From the NCBI RefSeq assembly GCF_032268605.1, contig NZ_CP130318.1, positions 4,873,501 to 4,937,500 on the forward strand: DNA of 64,000 nt, read 5' to 3'. Position 1 is the stretch's first letter; every line of letters starts with the position of its first letter. A model generated the notes under the pieces. That model was not told where the DNA came from. It did not search any database and saw only the letters and a list, made by a program, of their open reading frames with translations. Positions 7,989 to 14,339 of this stretch are shown piece by piece. The position numbers were made by a program, and so were the translations under genes. The stretch comes from Paenibacillus aurantius (lineage in GTDB: Bacteria > Bacillota > Bacilli > Paenibacillales > NBRC-103111).

Positions 7989-8825
7989 CTAACGGGGCAG
8001 CAGCCCCCGGCTGGATTTCCATTGAATGAAGTTAATGGCGAGCAGCAGGAGGAACGAAATGAGGAGCATGACGACGGCAATGGCGGTCGCTCCCGTATAA
8101 TCGAACTGCTCCAGCTTCGTCATGATCAGAAGCGGGGCGATTTCCGTCTTCATAGGCATGTTCCCCGAAATGAAGACGACGGAGCCGTATTCCCCGATTC
8201 CCCTGGCGAAGGCAAGCGCGAACCCGGTCAGCAGCGGCGGGAGCAGCTCCGGGAGAATGACCCGCCGGAAAGTCGTCCAGCGGTAGGCTCCCAGGCTCGC
8301 GGCGGCCTCCTCCACATCCTTCTCCATCTCCTCGATGACCGGCTGCAGCGTCCGGACGACGAAGGGAAGGCCGATGAACGTGAGGGCGACCATAATGCCA
8401 AGCGGGGTAAAGGCCACCTTGATGCCGAGCTCTTTCAGAAGGCCCCCCATCCAGCCTTTCTCCGCGTAGATGGTCGTCAGCGCAATCCCCGCCACAGCCG
8501 TTGGGAGAGCGAACGGAATGTCGATCATCCCGTCGATGATCCGCCGGCCCGGAAACCGGTACCGAACCAGAACCCAAGCGATCAGCAGGCCGAACACCGC
8601 ATTGATCAGTGCTGCTGCAAAGCTGGTGTAGAAGCTCAGCTTATAGGAAGCGATAACGCGGGGGTTGAGAATGATTTTCCAGAACTGGTCCCAGGAAAGG
8701 GCCGACGTCTTAAGGAAGGCGGCCGACAGAGGAACCAGTACAATCAAGCTTAGATAAAGCAGGGTGAAGCCCATGGAAAGGCCGAACCCCGGCAGCACGC
8801 TGCGTTTTTTCCTGACTCGAGTCAT
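7989..8825 (-). CDS. cysT: sulfate ABC transporter permease CysT (CysU)
   Basis: A 278-residue permease with six predicted helices, starting with the basic [15 protein letters not shown]. It has the binding-protein-dependent permease loop [27 protein letters not shown] and the CysT-typical [23 protein letters not shown]. It forms the membrane channel with CysW. The start at 8825 has a GGGGGG site upstream. The gene lies 15 bp after the binding protein gene and 59 bp before cysW. Confidence 0.93.
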   Translation of the reverse strand: MTRVRKKRSVLPGFGLSMGFTLLYLSLIVLVPLSAAFLKTSALSWDQFWKIILNPRVIASYKLSFYTSFAAALINAVFGLLIAWVLVRYRFPGRRIIDGMIDIPFALPTAVAGIALTTIYAEKGWMGGLLKELGIKVAFTPLGIMVALTFIGLPFVVRTLQPVIEEMEKDVEEAAASLGAYRWTTFRRVILPELLPPLLTGFALAFARGIGEYGSVVFISGNMPMKTEIAPLLIMTKLEQFDYTGATAIAVVMLLISFLLLLAINFIQWKSSRGLLPR

Positions 8826-8840
8826 CGGAAAGCCCCCCGC

Positions 8841-9941
8841 TTATTTGGATGGGATATAGATCTGGTCAAAGACGCCTCCGTCACTGAAATGCGTCTGCTG
8901 CGCTTTCGCCCATCCGCCGAACAGGCTGATGTCGAACAGTTCGATCTTAGGGAATTTGTCTTTGAACTGGTCGGCAATCGACTGCAGACGGGGGCGGTAG
9001 TAATTCTCGGCCGCGATTTTCTGGCCCTCTTCCGAATAGAGATATTCCAGATAAGCCTGCGCCACTTCCCGCGTCCCCCGCTTGTCGGCTACCTTGTCAA
9101 CAACGGCAACCGGAGGCTCCGCCAGAATGCTGACCGACGGATTGATGATTTCGAATCTATCCTTGCCCAGCTGGTTCAGGGACAGGTAGGCTTCGTTCTC
9201 CCAGGAGAGCAGGACGTCGCCGATTCCCTTCTCGACGAAGGTGGTCGTGGAGCCGCGCGCCCCGGTATCGAGGACGGGCACGTTCTTGAACAGCTTGCCT
9301 ACGTACTCCTTGGCTTTGGCCTCGTCGTTGTTATTCTTCTTGAGCGCATAGCCCCAAGCCGCGAGGTAGCTCCAGCGGGCGCCGCCCGAGGTCTTTGGAT
9401 TCGGGGTGATGACCTTCACATCCGGCTTGATCAAATCCTCCCAATCCTTGATTCCCTTCGGATTGCCTTTGCGCACGAGGAACACGATCGTGGAGGTGTA
9501 AGGCGAGCTGTTGTCCTTCAGCTTCGTCTGCCAGTCCTTGTTGATCAGCCCTTTATCGCTGATGGAATCGATGTCGTAAGCGAGAGCCAGCGTCGTAACA
9601 TCCGCCTCCAGACCGTCGATGACCGCCCTCGCCTGAGCGCCCGAGCCTCCGTGAGACTGCTCCACGGTTACGTTCTGGCCCGTTTTGTCCTTCCAATACT
9701 TGGCGAACGCTTTGTTGTAGGCGTCGTACAGCTCCCGGGTGGGATCGTACGAAACGTTCGTCAGCTTAACGTCTTTCGGAGCCGAAGCCTGGGAGGATCC
9801 GCCCCCGGTGGCGGAGGCATTGGTGGTGGTATCGGAGCTCCCGCAGCCCGCCAAGCTCCAGGCTAATGCCAATGCGGTCAACAGAGCCGCCCCCCTTTTG
9901 TAAGGCCGTCCGGCCGCCGCCTTCTTAAGAAATAGTGCCAT
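8841..9941 (-). CDS. sbp: sulfate-binding lipoprotein (Sbp/CysP type)
   Basis: The 366-residue substrate receptor of the importer. A lipoprotein signal peptide ends in the lipobox SLAGC (lipidated Cys33), then a Ser/Thr/Gly linker. The mature part carries family motifs: [13 protein letters not shown] near the N-terminus, [48 protein letters not shown], and WENEAYL. These match periplasmic sulfate/thiosulfate-binding proteins. It is the first gene of the operon; the start at 9941 follows AAGGAAGGGG. A leader with an intrinsic terminator separates it from its promoter. Confidence 0.93.
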   Translation of the reverse strand: MALFLKKAAAGRPYKRGAALLTALALAWSLAGCGSSDTTTNASATGGGSSQASAPKDVKLTNVSYDPTRELYDAYNKAFAKYWKDKTGQNVTVEQSHGGSGAQARAVIDGLEADVTTLALAYDIDSISDKGLINKDWQTKLKDNSSPYTSTIVFLVRKGNPKGIKDWEDLIKPDVKVITPNPKTSGGARWSYLAAWGYALKKNNNDEAKAKEYVGKLFKNVPVLDTGARGSTTTFVEKGIGDVLLSWENEAYLSLNQLGKDRFEIINPSVSILAEPPVAVVDKVADKRGTREVAQAYLEYLYSEEGQKIAAENYYRPRLQSIADQFKDKFPKIELFDISLFGGWAKAQQTHFSDGGVFDQIYIPSK

Positions 9942-9977
9942 TTGTCTCTTTCCCCTTCCTTAGGCTAATCGTGAGTA

Positions 9978-10020
9978 TAAAAAAAGACACAGAAATCCCA
10001 TCGTCAGGTTTTCAGTGTCT
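9978..10020 (-). terminator. intrinsic terminator inside the leader of the sulfate operon
   Basis: Eleven-base arms with a single mismatch (AGACACTGAAA / TTTCTGTGTCT on the minus strand) are followed by a run of T. It lies between the sbp promoter and the sbp start, so it can only affect the sulfate operon. No SAM riboswitch or T-box core was found in the about 130-nt leader, so the anti-terminating factor is unknown. Confidence 0.75.
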
Positions 10021-10079
10021 CCGGCGGTCCGGTCGACTTTTATTTAATTATTCCGATTGTTTTAGTGTGGATTAAAGTG

Positions 10080-10109
10080 ACTATAGCATCCCGGATTTGT
10101 CCCCGTCAA
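10080..10109 (-). promoter_or_regulatory. sigma-A promoter of the sulfate operon
   Basis: On the minus strand TTGACG and TATAGT are separated by 18 bp, near consensus. The transcript would start about 130 nt upstream of sbp. AT-rich sequence with GGAATAATTAA lies just downstream and could hold a regulator site, but none was identified with confidence. Confidence 0.75.
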
Positions 10110-10268
10110 CTCTTTTTTTAGGCATTTTTTCCACGGTAACGTTTCCCGACTGAAGTCGAAAACCCTCTAAAAATGAGAAAAAAGCCCAAAAAAGCAGAGC
10201 CAACGGGATTTCCACCGATTTCCTAAGGAAAATAAGCCCAAATCAAAGTATTTAGAATTATCAGAACA

Positions 10269-10297
10269 TTTACAATATTCCAATATTAAGCTATTAT
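10269..10297 (+). promoter_or_regulatory. predicted sigma-A promoter upstream of a non-coding stretch
   Basis: TTTACA and TATTAT are separated by exactly 17 bp on the plus strand. No plausible coding gene follows, but a strong hairpin lies about 420-450 bp downstream. Confidence 0.55.
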
Positions 10298-10303
10298 TTA
10301 AGA

Positions 10304-10757
10304 CAAGGAAAGCGATAACAAACGCAACAAATGGTAAGCTTTCCGGTTCAACCTTTATCTCCGCCGGGTTGGAACGGTTTGGGAAGTTCGGGTGTTAAAA
10401 GTGCAGCCCCCAGCGGCTCACGCACCAACCAAAAGAAAATTTCCCAAATGTGGTTTCCAAACGGCCCATCTTAACGAAGGAAAGGGGATAGACCGATGGA
10501 ACAGCGATAGCGAAGCATGTTGTAAACTCGTTACGGTTAGAGAAGGTAAGTGACAGCTTTCTCTGTAAGGGGCGGACATGCGGGGAACCGGACATATGCT
10601 GGACAAGCATGCAGCGCATGCCTTAGAAGGCCCATTGGTTTCAAAAAGGTTTATTATCAGCATGCGAAGCATGTGATCGGCAGGAGGTTATTCTAAAAAT
10701 TGAATAGGTCAAATGAAGACTAGACCCCGCTTATTTCACGATAAATAAGCGGGGTCT
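10304..10757 (+). ncRNA. candidate structured non-coding RNA
   Basis: Inferred transcript from the promoter at 10269-10297 to the perfect hairpin at 10722-10757. Internal hairpins include GCATGC-AGC-GCATGC (10607-10621) and GCATGC-GAA-GCATG (10660-10673); CGAAGCATGT occurs twice. No member of a known RNA family (RNase P, tmRNA, 6S, riboswitches) was recognised. The hairpin lacks a clear U-run on this strand, so the 3' end is uncertain. Confidence 0.35.
10722..10757. repeat. perfect 15-bp inverted repeat
   Basis: Arms AGACCCCGCTTATTT and AAATAAGCGGGGTCT around the 6-base loop CACGAT. It would form a very stable hairpin in RNA from either strand. The flanks are not strongly T-rich, so it is only a weak candidate terminator for plus-strand transcription or a backup for the minus-strand gene. 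Confidence 0.8.
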
Positions 10758-10770
10758 TGCTGTGCGCGGG

Positions 10771-10814
10771 CAAAGAAAATCCCCGCTAAGCCTGCTTTCG
10801 CCGCTTAGGGGGAT
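10771..10814 (-). terminator. intrinsic terminator after the CD3324-family gene
   Basis: On the minus strand, ATCCCCCTAAG and CTTAGCGGGGAT pair over 11 bp with one bulged base, followed by TTTCTTTG. It lies 44 bp beyond the stop codon. Confidence 0.75.
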
Positions 10815-10857
10815 CTTGGGCTTCCGCCGGACTAGCTTATCGGGAAACCGCATGGTC

Positions 10858-11148
10858 TTACCGGGCCGCTTCCGAAACGAGTACCCGCGTTTTGACAATG
10901 ATTTTGCGGATGCTGTCCTCGGACAGGTGGAATTTCTGAATCAGCTCCATCATCGTAGAGCCGCTTTTGTACATATTGTAAATCTCCCGGTTTCTCCGTT
11001 CCATAATCTGCCGGGTTCCGTTATTTTCTCCCCATCCCGCTCGCTTCTGTTCCTTCTTGGGGATATAGACGATTTCTCCCTGGATGTAGTCCTGCAGCTG
11101 TTTCAGCAGGCTAGGGGGAAGAATATCCTTTCCGTTTTTGTAACTCAT
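10858..11148 (-). CDS. CD3324-family DNA-binding protein
   Basis: A 96-residue cytoplasmic protein. The N-terminus SYKNGKDILPPSLLKQLQDYIQGEIVYIPKK and the block NNGTRQIMERRNREIYNMYKSGSTMMELIQKFHLSEDSIRKII match the CD3324 family, small regulators with a C-terminal helix-turn-helix (roughly 60-90). The target genes are unknown. The start at 11148 has AAGGAGG upstream and lies inside the 3' part of a 36-codon ORF in another frame, which suggests translational coupling. Its leader also contains a terminator and a 14-codon ORF. Confidence 0.82.
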   Translation of the reverse strand: MSYKNGKDILPPSLLKQLQDYIQGEIVYIPKKEQKRAGWGENNGTRQIMERRNREIYNMYKSGSTMMELIQKFHLSEDSIRKIIVKTRVLVSEAAR

Positions 11149-11221
11149 TCTTGAGTTCCTCCTTGTTTGTGTTCATTTCTCTGATTTGGCCGGCCGACTT
11201 TCCTGCAAATGGCAAGTTCAT
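11111..11221 (-). CDS. small ORF overlapping the start of the CD3324-family gene
   Basis: A 36-codon frame starting at ATG 11221 with AAAGGAG 10 bp upstream. The peptide begins MNLPFAGKSAGQIREMNTNK and ends LQKRKGYSSP. It is hydrophilic and Lys/Glu-rich in its second half. It overlaps the start of the regulator gene by 38 bp in another frame, so it could be a leader peptide for coupled translation or a small protein of its own. No homologue is recognised. Confidence 0.4.
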   Translation of the reverse strand: MNLPFAGKSAGQIREMNTNKEELKNELQKRKGYSSP

Positions 11222-11290
11222 CTTACGCACACTCCTTTCGTTTAATGGGCTCCCTTATGGGAATAAATGGTTAATTTTGGCTTTTTGGGA

Positions 11291-11318
11291 AATAAAAAAA
11301 CACGATATCGCGATCGTG
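11291..11318 (-). terminator. intrinsic terminator in the leader upstream of the CD3324-family gene
   Basis: CACGAT and ATCGTG pair around a 6-base loop and are followed on the minus strand by TTTTTTTATTT. It lies between the promoter at 11475-11504 and the regulator gene starting at 11148, so it either ends a short RNA or acts as an attenuator. Confidence 0.75.
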
Positions 11319-11374
11319 CCTGCTCGTTGCTCTAGATTGTAAAAAGCTCAGGGATCGGATAGTTACAAAGCTAT

Positions 11375-11419
11375 TCAGTTATTCGGCACCTCGGCAAAAG
11401 TAACGGAAATCATCAACAT
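11375..11419 (-). CDS. 14-codon mini-ORF with strong ribosome binding site
   Basis: The frame reads MLMISVTFAEVPNN then stop. GGAAGGAG stands 9 bp before the ATG, and a near-consensus promoter and a terminator bracket it. It could be a leader peptide controlling the downstream regulator, or a free small peptide. It is too short for homology-based judgement. Confidence 0.4.
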   Translation of the reverse strand: MLMISVTFAEVPNN

Positions 11420-11474
11420 TGTAAAACACTCCTTCCTGAATAATATGTATAGGGCAGTTTCTGCTCCCTCATCC

Positions 11475-11504
11475 AGTATACCCGATACCGATAGGGCCTA
11501 TCAA
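11475..11504 (-). promoter_or_regulatory. sigma-A promoter of the mini-ORF / CD3324 leader
   Basis: TTGATA and TATACT separated by 18 bp on the minus strand. The predicted transcript starts near 11468, carries the 14-codon ORF and meets a terminator about 150 nt later. Confidence 0.65.
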
Positions 11505-11732
11505 GCTTCGATTCCATAAAATGGCCGGTCCTCTTCTTCTTCCGAAAGGAATATGGGGAGACCCCTCCTGGGGCCTCCCGTAACCTTCCGGCTTCCGCTT
11601 TAGGCGGAAACCACCTCAGGTAAAGTAATCAAATCGATCACGCTCCTTTCCGAAAGATTTGCCGGCTCCTATATTAACTCATATTTCCGGACGGGGGTAC
11701 AGGGAAAGAATCGGTTAAATCATTCTTTCTTG

Positions 11733-12530
11733 TCAAAGCGTACAGAACCCCCGGCGGCGGAGCCAGCGGGCGCATAGGGAGGTCCAGGCATAGGCCTCCG
11801 GGTGATCCTCGGCGAGCCCGATTCCATGTCTCCCGCTTTCGAAGCTGTGCAGCTCAAAAGGAACCCGGCAGCGGCTTAACGCCCCCGCCAGCTGCAGGCT
11901 GTTCTCCACCGGAACCGCGGCATCGTCGGACGTGTGCCAGACAAAGGCGGGAGGCGTATCCTCCGTCACTCTGGTCTCGATAGACAAGGAGGAGACAAGA
12001 GCCGGGTCGGGGGACGGCCCGAGCAGATTCTCCCTGGAGCCTTGATGGGTGAACGACTCCATCGTAACGACCGGGTAGCATAAAATCATGGCATCGGGCC
12101 GGCAGCCCTGCCGCTCGATGGGGTCCTCCGCTTCCCGGTTCCCTGCATCGTAATGGGTGCCGGCGCTCGCCGCCAGGTGCCCGCCGGCCGAGAAGCCGAG
12201 AATGCCGACCCGGTCCGGATCGACTCTCCACTCCTCCGCCCGGGCCCTCACGGTCCGGATGGCCCTCTGCGCATCGAGCAGGGGAGCCGGATGCCGGTAC
12301 GGCTTGATGCGGTAATCCAGCACGAAGGCGTGGATTCCGAGCGTGTTCAGCCAGCGGGCCACGGGCTCCCCTTCATGGGCGGCGCGGTGGGCATAGCCGC
12401 CGCCGGGCAGGACGACTACGGCGGCGGATGGCCCTTGTGCGTCGATCAAATAGGGCGTCAGCCGGGGCCTGTCCTCTATGTCACTGCCTGCCCCAAGCGG
12501 TGCCCCTTGCGGCCATAATGGTTCCGTCAT
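11733..12530 (-). CDS. alpha/beta-hydrolase, acetyl-xylan-esterase-like
   Basis: A 265-residue cytoplasmic hydrolase without a signal peptide. It has the oxyanion segment VVVLPGGGYAHRAAHEG, the nucleophile elbow GFSAGG, a late Asp in HTSDDAAVPVE and a His in FESGRHGIGLAE, giving a complete Ser-Asp-His triad. The fold and motifs match BD-FAE / acetylesterase enzymes that remove acetyl groups from xylan-derived sugars, so a role in plant polysaccharide use is likely but the substrate is not proven. The start at 12530 follows GGAGGAG. It stands alone on its strand. Confidence 0.85.
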   Translation of the reverse strand: MTEPLWPQGAPLGAGSDIEDRPRLTPYLIDAQGPSAAVVVLPGGGYAHRAAHEGEPVARWLNTLGIHAFVLDYRIKPYRHPAPLLDAQRAIRTVRARAEEWRVDPDRVGILGFSAGGHLAASAGTHYDAGNREAEDPIERQGCRPDAMILCYPVVTMESFTHQGSRENLLGPSPDPALVSSLSIETRVTEDTPPAFVWHTSDDAAVPVENSLQLAGALSRCRVPFELHSFESGRHGIGLAEDHPEAYAWTSLCARWLRRRGFCTL

Positions 12531-12816
12531 GTCTTCTCCTCCGATTCTGCTATTCTTCTATTGCCCAATCTTCCTTCGCGTTCGCTTTCTTCGCTTCTAT
12601 CTGCTTCGCCGCTTCCCGGCCCGTCTCCTTCCCCGCTGCGATGTTCCCCGCTGATTCCGTTCCCCTCTCCGTTAAGCGGTCCACCGGTTTCCCGGAAAAT
12701 TGGTCCTTCCCGCTCTGCCGATAAAGCCTTACAATGCAAAAAGAATCGGCGTTCCCGTCTTCCGGGAACCCTACCAAGCAGAGGAGAACTAGTTTCTCCC
12801 TTAAGGAGAGAGAACC

Positions 12817-13341
12817 ATGAGCGATTTGCGGTATCCCATCGGCCGTTTTCAGCAGGAGGAGCCTATTCCTCCGGAACAGCTCCAAGCCTGGATCTCCGAC
12901 ATCGAGAGCCTTCCCAACCGGCTCAGAGAGGCGGCCGCCGGCTTGAGCGAGGAGCAGCTCGATACGCCTTACCGCCCGGGCGGCTGGACGGTCCGCCAAG
13001 TCATCCATCATGTCGCGGACAGCCACATGAACAGCTTCATCCGCTTCAAGCTGGCCCTAACCGAGCCGGAGCCGGTCATCAAGCCTTACCGGGAAGAACG
13101 GTGGGCGGAGCTTCCCGACACTTCGCGGGCTCCCATCGGGCTTTCGCTCGAGCTGCTGCAGCAGCTGCACGAGCGGTGGGTTCTGCTCCTCCGTTCGATG
13201 ACGGAAGGGGACTATGCCCGCCTCTTCGTGCATCCGGATTCGGGGCCGCTCACTCTCGCCCGGACTACCGGCCTCTATGCCTGGCACGGGCGCAATCATA
13301 CCGCGCATATTGCTGCCCTGCGCGAAAGAATGAGCTGGTAA
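12817..13341 (+). CDS. YfiT/BstA-type bacillithiol transferase (DinB fold)
   Basis: A 174-residue metal-dependent protein of the DinB/YfiT four-helix family. The start reads [18 protein letters not shown] as in Bacillus YfiT. Three metal-binding histidines are visible: the first in [11 protein letters not shown], and the pair in [10 protein letters not shown] near the C-terminus. The family transfers bacillithiol to electrophiles, a low-GC Gram-positive detoxification route, and supports assignment to the Bacillota. AAGGAG lies 9 bp before the ATG at 12817. A plus-strand terminator follows directly. Confidence 0.88.
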   Translation: MSDLRYPIGRFQQEEPIPPEQLQAWISDIESLPNRLREAAAGLSEEQLDTPYRPGGWTVRQVIHHVADSHMNSFIRFKLALTEPEPVIKPYREERWAELPDTSRAPIGLSLELLQQLHERWVLLLRSMTEGDYARLFVHPDSGPLTLARTTGLYAWHGRNHTAHIAALRERMSW

Positions 13342-13352
13342 CCGCATAAAGC

Positions 13353-13390
13353 ACCCCTGGGACGCCTCGTTCCAGGGGTTTGATTTTATT
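13353..13390 (+). terminator. intrinsic terminator after the bacillithiol transferase gene
   Basis: ACCCCTGG / CCAGGGGT with an 11-base loop followed by TTGATTTTATT. It overlaps the 3' end of the convergent ABC transporter operon, whose stop codon lies at 13386. Confidence 0.8.
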
Positions 13391-14339
13391 CGCCTATCCG
13401 CTGAGGGCTGGAGCTTGACTTACCCGCCGCTCCGTTCGGATGATCCGGCGGCAGGAGCACAATCCGGCCGTCTTCCAGAGCCACCTTGACCTTGTTGGCC
13501 TTGGCGATGCCCAAGGCTTCCAGGTAGGAAGCCGGGATCTGCAGGCGGCCCGCCTTGTCCATGACGGCATACTCGATATGGGATTCCTCTTCCCCGGTCG
13601 CCGCCTCGGCTTCTCCCCGCTCCAGCTCCGCCAGCTCGTCGGCGTACGATTTGCGCCGGATCATCTCGGAGGAGGTTCGTCCGTCCCGGATCGCCACCAC
13701 GCGGTCCACCTTCCGTGCGAGCTTCGGGTCATGGGTAACGATGACTACCGTCAGCCCCATGCTCCGGTTCAGCTCGCGGAACAGGTCTAGAATCTGGTCG
13801 GCCATCCGGGAATCGACGGAGCCGGTCGGTTCGTCCGCCAGCAGAAGGCGCGGGCGGTTCGCCAAGGCAATGGCGATGGCCACCCGCTGCTGCTCCCCGC
13901 CCGACAGCTCGTTCAGCCGGTTCTTCGTCCGGTGGGACAAGCCGACGGCTTCGAGCAGCTCCAGCGCCCGCTGGCGCTTGCGTCTGCCCTGCAGCAGAAT
14001 CGGCAGCTCAACGTTCTCCTGGGCCGTCAAATAAGGGATCAGGTTGCGCGCGTTGTTCTGCCAGACGAAACCCACGCTTTCCCTTTTGTACCGGACGAGG
14101 TCCCTTTCGGTGAATTTCAGCAGGTCCCGCCCGTCCACCATGAGCCGCCCGGCCGAAGGGCGGTCCAAGCCTCCCAGCATGTTCAGAAGCGTTGATTTGC
14201 CGCTTCCGCTGTTGCCGATGATGGCCATGAGCTCCCCCTCCTCGACCTGAAGGTCCAGTCCCTGCAGGGCGACCACCTCGAGCTCGGCGGCCTTGTAGAT
14301 TTTGACGAGGTTCTCGCATTCGATCATGCTCATGGTCAA
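13386..14339 (-). CDS. ABC transporter ATPase (LolD/MacB type) with C-terminal AbrB-like domain
   Basis: A 317-residue protein. Residues 1-225 are an ABC ATPase: Walker A GNSGSGKS, signature ELSGGEQQRVAIAIALANRP, Walker B LLLADEPTGSVD and switch His in VTHDPKLARKV. Residues about 252-297 (YAVMDKAGRLQIPASYLEAL, then ALEDGRIVLLPP) have the swapped-hairpin AbrB/SpoVT signature, normally a DNA-binding module in transition-state regulators. The last 20 residues are Ser/Gly-rich. It overlaps the permease gene by 4 bp (ATGA) and is last in the operon. The AbrB-like part may dimerise the ATPase or bind DNA; neither is shown. Confidence 0.88.
   Translation of the reverse strand: MTMSMIECENLVKIYKAAELEVVALQGLDLQVEEGELMAIIGNSGSGKSTLLNMLGGLDRPSAGRLMVDGRDLLKFTERDLVRYKRESVGFVWQNNARNLIPYLTAQENVELPILLQGRRKRQRALELLEAVGLSHRTKNRLNELSGGEQQRVAIAIALANRPRLLLADEPTGSVDSRMADQILDLFRELNRSMGLTVVIVTHDPKLARKVDRVVAIRDGRTSSEMIRRKSYADELAELERGEAEAATGEEESHIEYAVMDKAGRLQIPASYLEALGIAKANKVKVALEDGRIVLLPPDHPNGAAGKSSSSPQRIGE

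Larger units (their letters stand above)
10110..10857. other. gene-poor 750-bp region, candidate non-coding RNA locus
   Basis: No convincing protein gene on either strand: the open frames seen have atypical composition and no good ribosome binding site. The first 170 bp are AT-rich. A near-consensus plus-strand promoter, an intervening stretch with several small GCATGC-centred hairpins and a perfect 15-bp hairpin follow (separate entries). The far end holds the terminator of the CD3324-type gene. Confidence 0.5.
11222..11732. other. gene-poor region with mini-ORFs and hairpins
   Basis: About 510 bp without a normal-size gene. It holds a small transcription unit (promoter, 14-codon ORF, terminator; separate entries) and, downstream of the esterase gene, two hairpins. 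These are TTCCGC/GCGGAA at 11593-11609 and a larger GGGAGACCCC/GGGGCCTCCC pair at 11556-11579, which may end the esterase transcript although no T-run follows. Confidence 0.5.

Noticed and set aside
9978-10109. SAM riboswitch or T-box in the sulfate operon leader
   Set aside because: Looked for the conserved S-box core and the T-box sequence on the transcribed strand; neither is present.
10395-10672. Two overlapping minus-strand frames of 74 and 84 codons in the gene-poor region
   Set aside because: Composition unlike neighbouring genes, no ribosome binding site, no recognisable domain; the strong plus-strand promoter and hairpins fit a non-coding RNA better.
12550-12684. Possible 44-codon Glu/Lys-rich ORF (GTG start) just before the esterase gene
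   Set aside because: The end (KQIEAKKANAKEDWAIEE) looks protein-like and lies 20 bp upstream of the esterase, but there is no good ribosome binding site or start codon and no known family.
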